A stretch of 64,000 bases of DNA from Owenia fusiformis (GCA_903813345.2 CAIIXF020000003.1:17064931-17128930); one strand, 5' to 3'. Shown: positions 42,358 to 54,887, numbered from the stretch's first letter. The notes: generated by a model not told the origin, from the letters alone. Translations and numbers: made by a program.

Positions 42358-45300
42358 CTGAAAAAAATATCAATACTCATACAGTAATTGTATAATGGGT
42401 AGATAATTCTTTTAAAAATCCAACCGAAATGTTATTTCTAAGAAATTGAGGCAGCTGCAACTTCTCAGACTTTTTCTTGTAAGAGAACCATGTATTGGTG
42501 TACCATTGTTTGAAAGGTGCAGTAAATGTATACATTAAATTAATTCATGTTTATGTGTTTTTATTGTACTGAATCGTTGACTTTTCTCTTGCTAAACATC
42601 AAAACAATTACGTTTTTCAACTAGGTTCATACATATCTCAACATACACGATTTCCCTCATGGGTGCAAACAAATTATCAATAGCTTGGGTGCATTCAACC
42701 GATTGCAAACAAATTCTAAAATGGGTGCAAATGATTTCTAACTAGGTGCAAACAAATCACAACATGGATGCAAACAAATTCCAGACTGGATGCAAACAAA
42801 TTCTCAACTATGTGCATGACAATGACACAATAACATAGTTTCTTTTCAAAATGCTTCACAGAAATGGCATTTACCTAGTAGATAATTCAGTGTATCTTTA
42901 GCAATGGTCCTGAAGTCATCTAGGCAATGCTTCAACTCTAAACTGTTCTGTTTGGCCCTTAGTAGACTTTGGTACTGTGCTGCAACATCCTTAGAACTAT
43001 GGATAGAAACAAAACAACAGTGTTATCAATAACAAGTAGTTATAAATTCCATATTAATGTACAGTATGTAAACATGCATATAAATACTAAAGTCAGGGGT
43101 TTCGTAGAAAAACATTGGAAAATTGACTTGGTCCCAGAAACATCATGAAAGTCAGTAAAACATTAAACGAAAATTTTAGTACCTTTCAGCTGTCGTCACA
43201 ACATTTTTCATCAGTGGGTCCATCTGGTGGGCATTTTGTAAACTAGCAATAGTACTCTTTTCATCAAGTAGAGTTTGGCAAGATTCGGCAAGAGTCTGTA
43301 GCTTCTGTTTAACCTCTTGGTTGTCCTTTATATAAACGTGTATCTGTTTAAGGTGCTGTGTTTCCATTGCACTCAAATTATGAAGTAGTTTGTCCCGTTC
43401 TAATGTTAGTGCTGAGACATTGTCTTGGATGATTTGTTTGCATTGAGCCTCGATTTTAGTTCTTGCATTGATATGTGTGGCCTGTAATATATTTACAAAA
43501 AGTTAAATATGTAAGTTTTGTATAATATGTTGAAATACAAGATTCGTACAATATGTTGGAATACAAGTTTTGTATAATATGTTGAAATACATTTTTTGCA
43601 TGATATGTTGAAATATACATTTAGTATGACATGTTGAAATACATTTTTGTACAATATGTTGAAATACATATTTTGTATGATGTGTTGAAATACATGTTAT
43701 GTTGAAATACTAAAATATGTTGACTCTACAATATGTTGAATTATAGCAGAATTTACTATGCCATTAGGATGTGAGTATTACTTTTTTCATTAATTCTTAT
43801 TCAGATTCTTTTTAATTTGTATAAAAATATGACCATCAATCCCCGATATAACTGAGATCACGACAAAATAATCCAAATATTTTGACCTCTAATGGCCTGT
43901 TTCCTTTGTCAGATACTAAATTGACATCACTATCAAATATCTGAAAGCCTAACACCAACCACCATCAAGGTTTACCTTCATTTCAGCCTGTATGTCTTCA
44001 GCCTTACTGCATTGATCACTCAGAGCTGTTAGCAGATTCTCAAGCTTCAGTTTCGTACCCTCAATAGACTCCTGCGTGAATAAAATGAAAAACAGTCAAC
44101 AATAACGCAAATGCGAGTAGGTAGTTACCACTTTCACCACCAGGTGGCTCGCTCGGGTCAGATAGCATGGCGGGTATAGTAGAAAGTTCCCTTTAACTTA
44201 AATCACATCTGTTTTAGTGGTTCAATTTTCATGTAGCACTAATGTGTCGAATAGTTATGCAAATAAAAATATGTCCAGTAAAAGAAAATGATATCTGTCC
44301 AATACAAGAAAAGATATTTCACGTTTTGTGATTTTGTAACATGGGGTCTATGGGGAATCAACCCGAACTAGAAGTCACATTTTCAAAAAATATTAAATTT
44401 TCAAAGTTGATAAATAATTTTCGAAACCATATTTTTAGATGTATTTTTACATGTAGATTTCAAATATGAAATCACTTTGACTGAATTTTGAATATTTAAT
44501 GACGTAAATCAAGATCATTTCTACTCGCATCTAGTCTATTGGTCAGTGATTCAGTTTTACTCTTGATGAAACAGGAAAACTAAATATTGATTCAAGCCAC
44601 CCACATCATCAAATGATAATGTAATCCATGGAATATTTTTCTCCTTCAGTAAAGTCCTTGATTTTAATGGACTTTTCTTCACTTCACATTGGTTAGAGTT
44701 AAACAACAGGTTAAACTGCCTTATTACGAAGTATTTTGACAAAAAAGCATCATATAATGAAGGACTTTTGAGGTGGCACAGAGGCAAGAAGCTGTTTGCC
44801 AAAAGGCTTCATAATAAAGCAATTTGCTGCGTAATAGGTACCATTGTTTTCATTTTTAATCCAAAATTTTCAGATATTTATCGTCAACATACCTTCATTT
44901 TCCTTGATGCATTTTCAGGCTTCAAAATCTTATGCCCTCCGTGTTTCCCGTCTCCATCACACACACATAGATGGCAGATAAGTAGCTTACAGTGATCGCA
45001 GTAAATACTCGCATGCTCAGTGGTGTGGTCTTCACAATATTCAACATTCTGATTTTTCTCCACATCAAACGGGGCACGGAGTTTGTGACGCAATAATGCC
45101 CCGCGTCGCGGATGATACTTATTCAAGCATGGGTTACAATAGTTCACGTCACACTGGCAACAATATTGCGTTGCCTTAGCTTGATTACTACTCTCACATA
45201 AGTCACATTTGCGTTTAGAATTTTGAGCACTCGGAAATCCTTCGTGGGAATGGGAGGGTCCTCCCGTGGCCTTATCTGTGTCCCTTGGTTCTGGAGATTC

Positions 45301-48300
45301 AGATTTGGAGGGAGGAGACTCCGATTTAAAACTGAGCGATTTGTTGAGCGTTTTTGAGATATGTTTGGAGATTTCCTCAGTGTAGCGTATGACTATGTTC
45401 TCAAGGGCAAGATTTCTGGGTAATTGAGGTATGGTTCCCTTTGTAACCCTGTGTTGTTTTCTACATGCTGGACACTGCAACCCTGAAAATATAAGTTGCA
45501 ACTTCAACTTCATGAAATTTTTCCATGTTTAAAGGATCACTTTAAAAGGAATCTACCACCCAATCTGTGATCAGAAAAACAATTTTTCCTGTTTTTTTGT
45601 AAGCCTCATTTTCCGCTGAACTGTCATTTTTGGCTCACTCTGTATTAAAAGTTTGAAAAATCTTTTCTTCAATATCTATTTTGTTAGCCTCATTTTCAGC
45701 TGAACTGTCATTTTTGGCTCACCCTGTATTTTAAAATACATGTACTGTACTCACCCTTTGTCTTGTCTTCTTTGCTGTTGAATATATCCGTAAGGCAGCT
45801 TTTACAAACGCTATGGGAACAAGGGAGCATCAGGGGATCAGCATAAAGCTCTAAACACACTGGACATGTCAGCTCATCTTCCATGGCTTCATAGTTAAAA
45901 TCTGAAAATACAAAGCACAATGAATATTTATCTATAATTTGATTGGCTAATAGGGCTTAATGAGTAGATTAACTACTAGATTTATGTTTGGAATGATTTC
46001 CTGTTAACGCACATCTAGTCAAGTTATTTCTCATGGGTTCATCTGCAAATACAAAGCACGATGAACTTTTTTAAATAATAAATTCCTTAAAAATCATAAA
46101 TAAATTTACATATTAATCACGGCGTAATCGCCCAGAAAGGGCATTTCTACTGCACAATGAATGTTAATTATACAATCTTCTGATTAACTAATGGGGTTTA
46201 ATGAACAAATCGATATATTTGGAATTTTACAGAACAAGTCAGGTTATTTTCCATGGCTTCATATTTGAAATCTGCAAACACGAAGCACTATGACTGATGC
46301 GGATTAATGAGTTAATCTATATTTGGAACGTTTGTATATCAATCTTTTGAATACAGAACTATGTCAGGTTAATTTCCATAGCTTCATAGTTAAAATCTGC
46401 AAATACAATGAAAGAACGGTGAATATAAATCTATAATCTTCTGATTTGACGATGGAAATAATGAATTAATCTATATTTGGAATTTTTGAATGTTAATGTT
46501 TTTAACACATATCTAGTCAGGTTATTTTCATGGCTTTAGATGAAATCTGGAAATAAGAAACATACTAAGTGTTAATCTATAATCTACTGATGATGGGCTT
46601 AATCAGGCTTAATCCAGAGCTTTATGAAGTGATTTATATCTGGAATATTAATATTTAACATTTTATAACACAGAAGTCAGATTATCTTCTATGGCTTAAT
46701 ACAAAACAGTTACACAGTTTTCAGCAAATGAGGGAGCCCATCAATAGATTATCCCGGATAATCTACTGATGGGCTGATTAGGTATCATTTTATATTCTGA
46801 AGGTATTCGGCTTATTTCAGCAGATTCACAACCCATGCCAGTAGCCAGTAGGGGGTTCGGGAGTTTGAGCCTTTATTGAACCCCCCCCCCCCCTGCCAAT
46901 AATTCTTTCTAAATCATGCAGTTTTTCACCATTCTGAGCAATTGGGGCCTACAACCCAAAATGGATTGATAGGGTTTTTGAATTAATAAATATTTGGGAT
47001 ATTGACTGTATACAGTATTTAAATTATTAAATGTTACTCATTGAAGCTTGAAGCTTTGTAACAGAGGCCGAATACAGAATGCCAATTGCCAAATGCCTAC
47101 CACCGAACACAATCCACAAAACAGTGGAGACTGTCAACACTCGTGATGGTGACATAAACAAACTAGTTTAGCTCATATCTTAGTCATCCCCCCCTCATCT
47201 CAATCAACCAACAGGGAAAGGGTGAAGCTCAAAAAATAAATCATAAACGCCACATGCATGGTTACACATATTGACACATTCCCTGGAAACTTTTGAAACT
47301 GTCCCTTATGAAATAATACCAGTAATATCAGTAATACCTATTACACAATGTATCTCCATTTAATACTCTAATGACTATAATATATTTAGTAACAGAGAAT
47401 AACAGACTCCAGGAGGCATAAAATCCAATATATTTAATGGACAATACTGCAACAAAGGGCAATCATTCATAGCTATTAATGTATTGTTATATGACAGCAC
47501 AATAGTGGAATACAGGCTCGTTATCAATTATATTGTGTCTTTGCAACTAATATGGTTGGCACCGTTACATTCATTATCAACCCCCTCCCCTCATTTTCAC
47601 TAAAATGCTTCATGCATCACATATTTAGAGCTGAATACTGTTTTAATCAAATAGTGATTTCATTCTAACTATTTTATTTGAGGGTAGTACCATAAAAATG
47701 ATGATATATAAACAAATTGTCATTTGATATTTGAAATAATTGAAACAATGATATTATCATCAGTTTTCTTGAATATATAGCTCAGCCTCTGAAAGTTTCG
47801 TGTAGGACACAAAATGCATCATATAGCTAAAAAGGATGTTCCAGTATATATCTCAAAAATACGAAAACATTGCGTTACAAGAATTCAATAATAATTCCAT
47901 TTTCATAACAATTTTCATTTAATTACACAAAAAATAATAGATAATTTCATTAATGATTATGACATGACTAAAAATATAATCCATATTTTAATGAAGTTAT
48001 ATTCTGATTCTATTTAGACCATACCTTCCCAGAATTCCCTGCAATGGTGCGTAAGTTCCATTTTTAATCCTCCAGCAGCGATGTGTCAAGAATGCTTTCT
48101 AAAGAATTCCAACAACAATTCTAATACAATCCGTGGAAATTATCTCAAACTCATGTATTCTGTAGACTTGAGGTTAAAAGTTATCTAAGTGAGAGGCGTT
48201 AAATATGATCCATGGTATTAGGTAATTACGTAACTTTAGAAATTCATTCTACTTTGGAGTACAAGCTAACCTGCCCAACCTATCAGCTGATTATGCAAGA

Positions 48301-51300
48301 ATCGTGAATATAAATACAGCTGGGTGTTCCAAATTAATTTGTATTTCTCAATCTTTTATTATTTTCAACTCAGAGTTCTCTTGTTCAATATATCAAGCTG
48401 TCATTTCTGTCCTTGCACAACTCCCAAGTGATCTTGGATGCTCTATGAATGATATCTATTCCTTTATCCTGTATTTATAGGCTTCAATTCCTTGGAAAAT
48501 AATTACGATTGCCACATCAATTCTTCATGTTGTCTCACAAAAATTAGCTTAATCTTTTGATTTTTTACATTTCTATGCTATTAAGCTTGTGTACTAAATG
48601 TCTGTTTACTTTATTCCTGGTTGATTCCACTTTTTTGTGTGTTATTATCCAATTCAAAATGTGACCCCCTGAAATTTTATTACAGGGCTGCCAGGCCAGG
48701 ATTACACAGTTCTACAGGCTTTTGGTGTTAGGCTTGCGGTTATTGATTGATTGGGTCTTTCCCAACTATTTGTTCAAGCTAGCACAATCAATGTATTTTG
48801 CATCCCCCAGATGTTATTTCACAGATTTCTTCTTACTTCTCTAACTTTGAGACTTCAACAGATGCATGAGTACTAAAAACAAAGTCAGTTACCACGGTGA
48901 CTATAACATCACCAAATGTTGTCTTTATTGATTGCTAACATAAATCAGATTAAGCCATTACAGTTTTTTCCTATAATTGTAAAGTCTTGTGTCTAGTGAT
49001 GTTTTTCAAAGAAAACATATCATTTATCCATTAAGTCTTTTCCTGTTTCATTTATTCTAAACAAATGTGAACAAAGTCCATTTTCTCAATGATTTAACAC
49101 CACAAACATTATCATTTTTATATCGATTGTCAAGTATATGGTTGCATAAATCAGATTTAAGTAGTTTGCCTATCCAATAATTGCCAAGTCTTATAGTGGT
49201 GTTTTTGTCAAGGAAAGCTAACATTTAAATATATCCTTTAACAGCTTTTCCTCCTTCCTTTTACTCTCAATAATGTCCCATAATTGTATATGATTTCATT
49301 ACTTAATACTCCTTACTTTTAAGAGTCGATAATTAACGGAAACTGCGAAGATTGTGAAAATGTTTTCCACAGCACTACTAAACTAGGAGCTCTAACAGAA
49401 TGGAATTGTTAATTAAACGCTATTAACAACAGATAATGATTGTGTTTTTCAACAGTAGGACCGTGAATCATGAATTAATTAACGAGTGATGTAAAACAAC
49501 TGCATTTAATTACTTGTTAATTACAAACGCTTCAATCTGTTGGTCCATATAAAAGTCTTTTAGTCTGACACTGTTATTATATTGACATGTCAATTTGGTG
49601 TCATTATAATTATGAGTGTTAATGAGCTACATCCAACATGGTACACACTACATCAACAATTAGGCCCCTTTGGGTTAATTGTTCGTTTACTTGAAATTGT
49701 TTTCTGAAATCGGAACAGGCTACCAGGTGAAAAGGATTTTTCTTCTTTTTTACTCTCAAATTGCTAATTTAATAATCTAAAAATTAATGGCAAAGAAGTA
49801 TCCTTACACAAATAAGGATAAGGATTTGATACAGGAAGTTTGAAGTACCAGGCAACTTCACATCTCTTGAGATGAAACAGCCACGCCAAAACTTATCAGA
49901 AATATAATTTTAGATTCTTGAACATGTTCTTCAGGTTGGATTATTAAATCACAAAACTATTTTCTTCTTTTCACAACCTTTAACAAGAACTTCATGTGAA
50001 GTTAAAATAAAGGTTGTGAAAAGAAGAATATAATTTTGTGATAATTTTAGATGTTTTTCAACAAAAACTGTACAAATAAAGTCCAAAGAAAGCATTATAC
50101 CTAACTTGACCTGAATTTATCTCAGCTACTAATTTTTGCATCATATTACTTTGGCTAGACAAACATTTAACAAGTTAGAGCCACACAACTACAAGGATAC
50201 CTGTACCACAAGAACATACCATTTTAACACACTGAGACCTTTTGACAAAATTAGTTTTGGTTCCTAATAAGAAAACGCTTTATTAATATACCAGGCCATG
50301 ATTGAATGTGAGCGACCCAGTTCAATTTAAAAGATGAACTACCCCCCACCACCTATGACACCCCCCCCCCCTCCCCACATGAAAGTTTGCTATGGGTATA
50401 AATACAACAAAAGGTTAACTTTATACAAAGTAACAAAATAAAATGCCATGCTAGTTAAATCAAAACTGCAATGCAGCAATGCAGAATTCTAATAAAAGAA
50501 ATAATACATTCAAATGTATTTATTAACAATGACAAATGCTCAATCCTAATGCAAATACTTTATCAAGTGTTTCCATAGATTCATTTAATATTTAGAGTAT
50601 TACTTAGGGTATGCATTCATTAGCTTACTTTATTCAACTAATACTTTCCCCTGGCAAATACTGCTAAAATGTATACATGCATGCATCAAGTCCCTTTCAC
50701 TTCCATTCATGAGAATTTGTTATAAAGCAAGCTTTAGAACCATGTATGTGTCTCATATGGTGCCCTGACAGGCCCATAGCCAGGCTGCCAGAGGGGGTGT
50801 TGAGGTTTTGGGCGATCCCCTGGTCAAAAATTCTTTCAAAACAATGTATTTTTTACTATTCTGAGCATTTTCATGTGATTCTGGGCCAAATTTGTCAAAG
50901 TGAACTCCCCTGAAATTTTCTGAAATGTGAACCCCCCTTGGCAAAAGCTGGCTATGGGCCTGCCTTTTATACATCATATTGTTTCTAGAAAAGTTATAAG
51001 GTATTGGATTAATAACAAAGACTAGCTATTTGAGGTATATGAAACAAAATTATGGGAACTCCATCATTCCCCCTACTAACCATATCAATCTTAAATTGAA
51101 TATGATACATTATAATCAGAAAATAACTTTCACTTTTAATTGCCCACCTGTCTGATTGTCCAGGTGTGGCATATGTAGACACTATTGTAATTACACCTAG
51201 TAATTATAACATAAACACCTTGAAACATTAGGAACATACAACTACTGGTAATACATGGTATAAAGTACAGTTACAGTACTTCAGTTCACACCTGATTGTC

Positions 51301-52577
51301 AGAGCCTTAAAGTACATAAGACGAATCTCTCTTTTAAGAAGTAAAATTAAATGATTGGAAGGGGTAGTTCAGACAGCTAAAAATCAGAAGGCTGGCGGAA
51401 GTCTATTTTAATTGCTAAAATAAACAATCAAAAAACCACAGTGGGATTCTTAAAAGAAAAATAAGAAATGCCTAATATTTTCAATTTTTGATTTTTTGTG
51501 GTTTAGCTGCAAGATATGTGGCTTCTTATGTCATGCTTTTTTGACATGTTATGTTTAAAACCTAACATCCTGGACACCATGTAGTTTATCTCTGTAAAAC
51601 ACACCTGAATTCTGCACAGCATTTCCTAATTTTAAATAACTCAAGGTTGTTCATGTCTAAATTCTACCTATTTTCCTAGCTGTTTGTTTAACTTCTTTCT
51701 GAAGTGTGCTGTATAAGAACCTCCACAGTAACCTCTAATGTTAAAAATTTGAAATCACATGCCACCCAATTGAAAATCTGACATGTTACTAGTAGGATGA
51801 AATACTGAGATGTTTTGACTAAAAAAAACGTAAAATTAATATATAACCAAAAAAGGTAAAATTATAGTTTTGCAATTTGTTGACAAAAAAATCAGGAGAT
51901 CATTGGTCAGTTGCTTCAAGCATTTGTTATCCCTCCACACTTGCCGGCACACTTGCAACTCACCTCTACAAGGTGAAATAGATGCATGAGGAGGGGAATT
52001 CTGAGACTCGATGCAATCTTAATCACAGTGTCACCTATTATACTTGTCAGTAGCCAAGGGGGAGCTTTTTTACAATTTTGGTTAAAAATTGCATGCTTTT
52101 GAAAGAATTTCTGGCCAGGGGTCAGCTCCCCCTGGCTCCCCCTGGCTATGGGCCTGTTATGTATTTCGCTTTCAGATTTGACCTACCTTCAACTGCGTAA
52201 TACTGTCCACCTTTAGTGCGCGGAATATGATGCATGCTTTTGCTACGCTCAAATGGTGGCCTTTTTGCTCCAGTTGTTCCTGGAATGTCAATATGTGGCG
52301 TTGCGATATCGCTATCATCTTTACTCCTACCCTTTGGAGCTGGTAAATTAGCATAACGAGGGAAAGGATTTGGAATCGTGCTTTTAAACGCGCTGCCTGT
52401 ATTCCTTGGTAATGTTGCACTTTTCCCTCCAACTGGTCTCAATGTCCGCACAGGCCTTGGTGGAACTTCGGGTGCATATTCCGGATTGATTGGAACACTC
52501 AAGTCAGGCAAATTAGCCTTGTTCGGTCGTGGTCTTGGGATACTTGCATATTTCGGTGGATCCACTTTTTCTGCCAT
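41003..52577 (-). CDS. TRIM-type RING/B-box/coiled-coil/SPRY-like protein
   Basis: Seven - strand exons (52577-52187, 45901-45755, 45482-44893, 44071-43976, 43481-43183, 42996-42875, 42357-41003) join in phase to 999 aa. Residues 1-130 are a Pro/Arg-rich, probably disordered region. RING C3HC4 spans 143-186 (Cys143, 146, 158, His160, Cys163, 166, 183, 186). B-box 1 is 272-312 and B-box 2 is 329-363. A coiled coil covers about 377-548. A SPRY-like domain covers about 584-735. A low-complexity tail carries seven SPLK motifs (about 766-815) and an Asp/Ser-rich end. It is probably an E3 ubiquitin ligase. The domain order is that of the TRIM family; I do not claim orthology to a named vertebrate TRIM. 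The weakest point is the join of the Pro-rich first exon over a 6.3-kb intron. Confidence 0.9.
42655..42830. repeat. Imperfect 24-base tandem repeat in TRIM intron
   Basis: About seven units of GGGTGCAAACAAATT-x-CAACT, diverged. Confidence 0.75.
42875..42996 (-). CDS. TRIM exon: end of coiled coil
   Basis: The exon encodes [20 protein letters not shown] and a helical remainder. Phase 2 in (T completes Ser), phase 1 out at GTAAAT. Confidence 0.9.
43183..43481 (-). CDS. TRIM exon: coiled coil
   Basis: About 99 residues rich in Gln, Lys, Glu and Leu with heptad character ([20 protein letters not shown]). No Pro occurs until near the end. Phase 0 in, phase 2 out. Confidence 0.93.
43515..43745. 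repeat. Imperfect tandem repeat (ATATGTTGAAATACA) in TRIM intron
   Basis: About eight or nine units of 20-30 bases, each with ATATGTTGAAATACA and a TTTTGTA-like spacer. Confidence 0.85.
43976..44071 (-). CDS. TRIM exon: start of coiled coil (32 codons)
   Basis: A short 96-base exon, phase 0 both sides, encoding [20 protein letters not shown] and more. The 96-base size and coiled-coil content match the small exon typical of TRIM genes after the B-boxes. Confidence 0.93.
44108..44532 (+). mobile_element. MITE family D, full-length copy (about 0.42 kb)
   Basis: Its ends are ATGCGAGTAG and CTACTCGCAT, a 10-bp terminal inverted repeat. The interior has GTAGTTACCA, CACCACCAGGTGGCT and ATGGGGTCTATGGGGAAT. 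Copies lie at 54888-55313 and, inverted, at 31765-32126. It sits 37 bases upstream (in transcript order) of the small coiled-coil exon. Confidence 0.85.
44893..45482 (-). CDS. TRIM exon: RING end and two B-boxes
   Basis: The exon starts LQCPACR, completing the RING, then a linker with [14 protein letters not shown]-box 1 is CDLC ... [17 protein letters not shown] ... H and B-box 2 is YCEDH ... [14 protein letters not shown] ... HGGH. Phase 1 in, phase 0 out at GTATGT. Confidence 0.97.
45603..45730. repeat. Direct duplication beside the RING exon
   Basis: A block of about 48 bases (GCCTCATTTTC-GCTGAACTGT then CATTTTTGGCTCAC-CTGTATT) occurs at about 45602 and again at about 45687. It ends just before the RING exon donor. 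Confidence 0.8.
45755..45901 (-). CDS. TRIM exon: RING finger
   Basis: The exon encodes [20 protein letters not shown] and [11 protein letters not shown], the first six zinc ligands of a C3HC4 RING. The acceptor is TTTTCAG and the donor is G/GTGAGT, phase 1 both sides. Confidence 0.97.
46026..46565 (-). pseudogene. Decoy copies of the RING-exon acceptor and start
   Basis: The acceptor plus exon start (in + orientation CCATGGCTTCATAGTTAAAATCTG) is repeated upstream of the exon. Copies lie at about 46251-46290 and 46376-46410, with weaker ones at about 46032-46060 and 46526-46560. The first two keep CAG. The 46376 copy would read [12 protein letters not shown] then stop; the 46251 copy would read [13 protein letters not shown] before diverging. 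The real exon reads [13 protein letters not shown]. Confidence 0.75.
46834..46961. repeat. MITE family C, diverged copy with C run
   Basis: It has the CCAGTAGCCAGTAGGGGG start, a run of about 15 C, and the TTTTTCACCATTCTGAGCA core. Confidence 0.7.
47080..47157 (-). repeat. MITE family A, inverted partial copy
   Basis: GCCAATTGCCAAATGCCTAC and TGATGGTGACATAA match family A ends in reverse complement. Confidence 0.55.
47158..49947. other. TRIM intron sequence without recognised content
   Basis: AT-rich intron DNA with no exon, RNA gene or clear repeat noticed on either strand. Confidence 0.45.
49948..50043. repeat. Hairpin repeat, about 45-bp arms
   Basis: ATCACAAAACTATTTTCTTC and CTTTTCACAACCTTTA pair with TAAAGGTTGTGAAAAG and a diverged end at ATAATTTTGTGAT. 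Confidence 0.75.
50769..50963. mobile_element. MITE family C, complete reference copy (195 bp)
   Basis: Both ends are present as inverted repeats: CAGGCCCATAGCCAGGC and GCTGGCTATGGGCCTG. Inside are TTCTTTCAAAACAATG, TTACTATTCTGAGCATTTT and GGGCCAAATTTGTCAAAGTGAACTCCCCTG (split match). A reading frame through it is an accident of the repeat. Confidence 0.85.
51321..51350 (-). repeat. Dispersed short repeat, inverted partial copy
   Basis: Matches the repeat at 378-426 in reverse complement through CTCTCTTTTAAGAAGT. Confidence 0.5.
52051..52156. repeat. MITE family C, copy beside the first TRIM exon
   Basis: It has a TAGCCAAGGGGGAGC start and CCCCCTGGCTATGGGCCTG end, 30 bases from the donor of the exon at 52187. 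Confidence 0.75.
52187..52577 (-). CDS. TRIM first coding exon: Pro-rich N-terminus
   Basis: ATG at 52577 in context CCACCATGG (read on the - strand), a strong Kozak match. It encodes 130 residues rich in Pro, Arg and Lys ([32 protein letters not shown]) and ends YYAVE/D at donor G/GTAGGT. Such a long Pro-rich extension before a TRIM RING is unusual. Possible SH3-type ligand motifs (PPRP) are present. Confidence 0.82.
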
Positions 52578-54022
52578 GGTGGTACCTTTAACCTTTTATG
52601 GTTCTTTCTCTCTTTATATTTCGAATCGACTTGAAAGAATATCCTGATTTGTTTTCTTTATCCGGCAAACATATCCAAACTTTACTTTCATGATAACAGT
52701 GTTGCTCAATCTAATTTGCTAAAGTACTGCATAACGATGTTAATTAATTTTAATATGCATCAAACTCTCTTAACATTGAGGTGTGTTACAACTGTTTTTC
52801 CTGTTTCACTTTTTAGATACAAACGATGTCATAAACATGGTTAATTATTGAAGGGGTCCTTTTTTATCACAACTCTGTGTTTGATATGCACTTTAAAATC
52901 AAAAGTGTAACATAAATGTTCACTTATATACTGCAGTTGAGGTGACCTGTTATTTTGTATACTTCTTTTTATGCTCGTCTATATTTATACCATTGGAATT
53001 ATTGCTCTAATACTTCTTATGAATAAAAACATTATTAGTCTCTTATACTGTTTACTTATATTTTTACACATTCACATTTTCATTTAAACATCCCTTTAAA
53101 TTGCTTTTACGATAAGCACTTGGCAGTCTATCTCAACTCTACAACACATGTGTATTAACATGGGCTTTCAACTATAAGTTCAATATACTTTAATATACAT
53201 ATAAATCTATCCTGTAAATCCTAGCTTCCTGTGTTGACACAATGCAATTCCTATAACTCTTATAATCCTCCTCTGTTTTTATTGTAAGTCTCTTAACACT
53301 GTTCACTGAATTCCGTCATATGAAAAGTATGTATTTTAAAATTCAAAGTTCAAAATCAATCAATATTTTCATATGAATTCCTCGTTAAGTCGATAACATA
53401 TTTTTCGAGCCAGCCGTTAAAACATTCAGTAGCCAAGTAGCATTAATTAATACATGGTTCGTTATCAAGATTATGGTGAACTTATCGCAATTACCATTGC
53501 CTTATCAGGTATAAATAGAAGTTACTAATTAATAATAATCATATATAAGTACAAGATAAGATTGTAATGTTGAGCCAACATCCCTTAAATATTATTTCAG
53601 TAATTTTATTAATAAGATAGAGAAAAATAGAGGAGGAACCTTCCAATAAATTATGAAAATTTTTTGAAAATTCCATGAAGAAATCCAGGTAATCTATCTG
53701 TAAAGAGGGAAAACATAAAACTCATAATTTTGGGAAGAAAAAACATGAAATGAGAGATATTTTCTGTGAAGGCGTTGGAGGTATAATTATCCTAGAAAAG
53801 TAATCTAATAAAAGATAATGCTGATGACCTTTGTAATTAATTAGATTAAAACAAACAATGAATATATTACTACATGTAGATATAAATAATAGCTCATTGA
53901 AAATTGGCTACCCGAACAACCAAATATGCACAAGATACTGAGCTATGATTTGCTAAGAATTTCAATAAGTTTGACTTTAATAGTTTGACTTTACTTCTTC
54001 AAAAGAGAAATTCATGTACCTT
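52578..54022. other. Upstream region of the TRIM gene
   Basis: The promoter and 5' UTR of the TRIM gene should lie here on the - strand. I see no clear TATA box, and no gene or repeat that I can name. Confidence 0.4.
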
Positions 54023-54782
54023 CTGGCCCATAGCCAGGGGGAGGCTTTGATTGGTTTTTCACCATTCTGAGCACAAGTGATTTTGGCAATTTAAAGGAAT
54101 ATTCCTTGCCAAACCACCTCTCTCCTCATATGGTAGCTATAACCATATATATGCTTGCCATGTTTAGCAAAACACGCAAAAATGTTTTGACATGGTCAAA
54201 TTTGATCACTCAGAAATGTGATGCTCAATTCCAGTAAGCTGCCATCTTTTAAAATTTCACACAGGAAGTGATGTCATCGACTCTCAACTTTGCATATAGC
54301 ATTAGGTGAGGAGCTATTAAGAATTACAAAACCAGCTAAATATTCTTTTTCAACTTTTTATCTTATTTAATCCTTCTGAAATCTCTTCTTTTATTCTAAG
54401 TTGACAAGCCCTGAAAATATTTTTGCACAGAAAGTAATGATCACTTTTCTAGAAGTGATTTTGTGCTACTTTCCTATACTGTTATGGGCAAGGTTATAGA
54501 AGTTGAGAGTTGATGACATCACTTCCTGCAAGAAATCTTAAAAGATGGCAGCTCACTGGAAATAAGCACTAGATTTTTAAATGATCAATATTGACAATAT
54601 TAAAACATTTTCCCATGTTTTGCTAAATATGGAAACTATATATGATTATAGCTACCATATCAAGAGAGAAAGGGTCTGGCGAGGAATATTCCTTTAAGAG
54701 CCAAAATTGTCAAAAGTGTACCCCCTGGAAAAAAGTAAAAAGTACCCCCCCCCCCCCTTGACAAAAGCTGACTACAGGCCTG
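54023..54782. repeat. MITE family C, copy split by a TTAA-flanked insertion
   Basis: The left half is GGCCCATAGCCAGGGGGAGG ... GTGATTTTGGCAA (54023-54090). The right half is GAGCCAAAATTGTCAAAAGT ... GACTACAGGCCTG (54698-54782). The halves are separated by the element at 54095-54693. Confidence 0.85.
54091..54697. mobile_element. MITE with about 200-bp inverted arms and TTAA target duplication
   Basis: The element at 54095-54693 starts AGGAATATTCCTTGCCA and ends TGGCGAGGAATATTCCT. The arms include CTGCCATCTTTTAAAATTTC and its mirror, and GAAGTGATGTCATC / GATGACATCACTTC. TTAA stands on each side (54091-54094, 54694-54697), the target choice of piggyBac-type transposases. Its position inside a family C copy proves insertion. 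Confidence 0.88.
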
Positions 54783-54887
54783 ACCTGGTATACTAGGCTC
54801 TGATATGCAGAGTAAAATTACTTAATAACCCAGTTGAACATTAAGTTTAGAATTTGAAAAGTTAATAAAACAAAAACTGTAATTACT

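Noticed and set aside
50753-50977. 74-aa - strand frame
   Set aside because: It lies wholly over a family C MITE copy.
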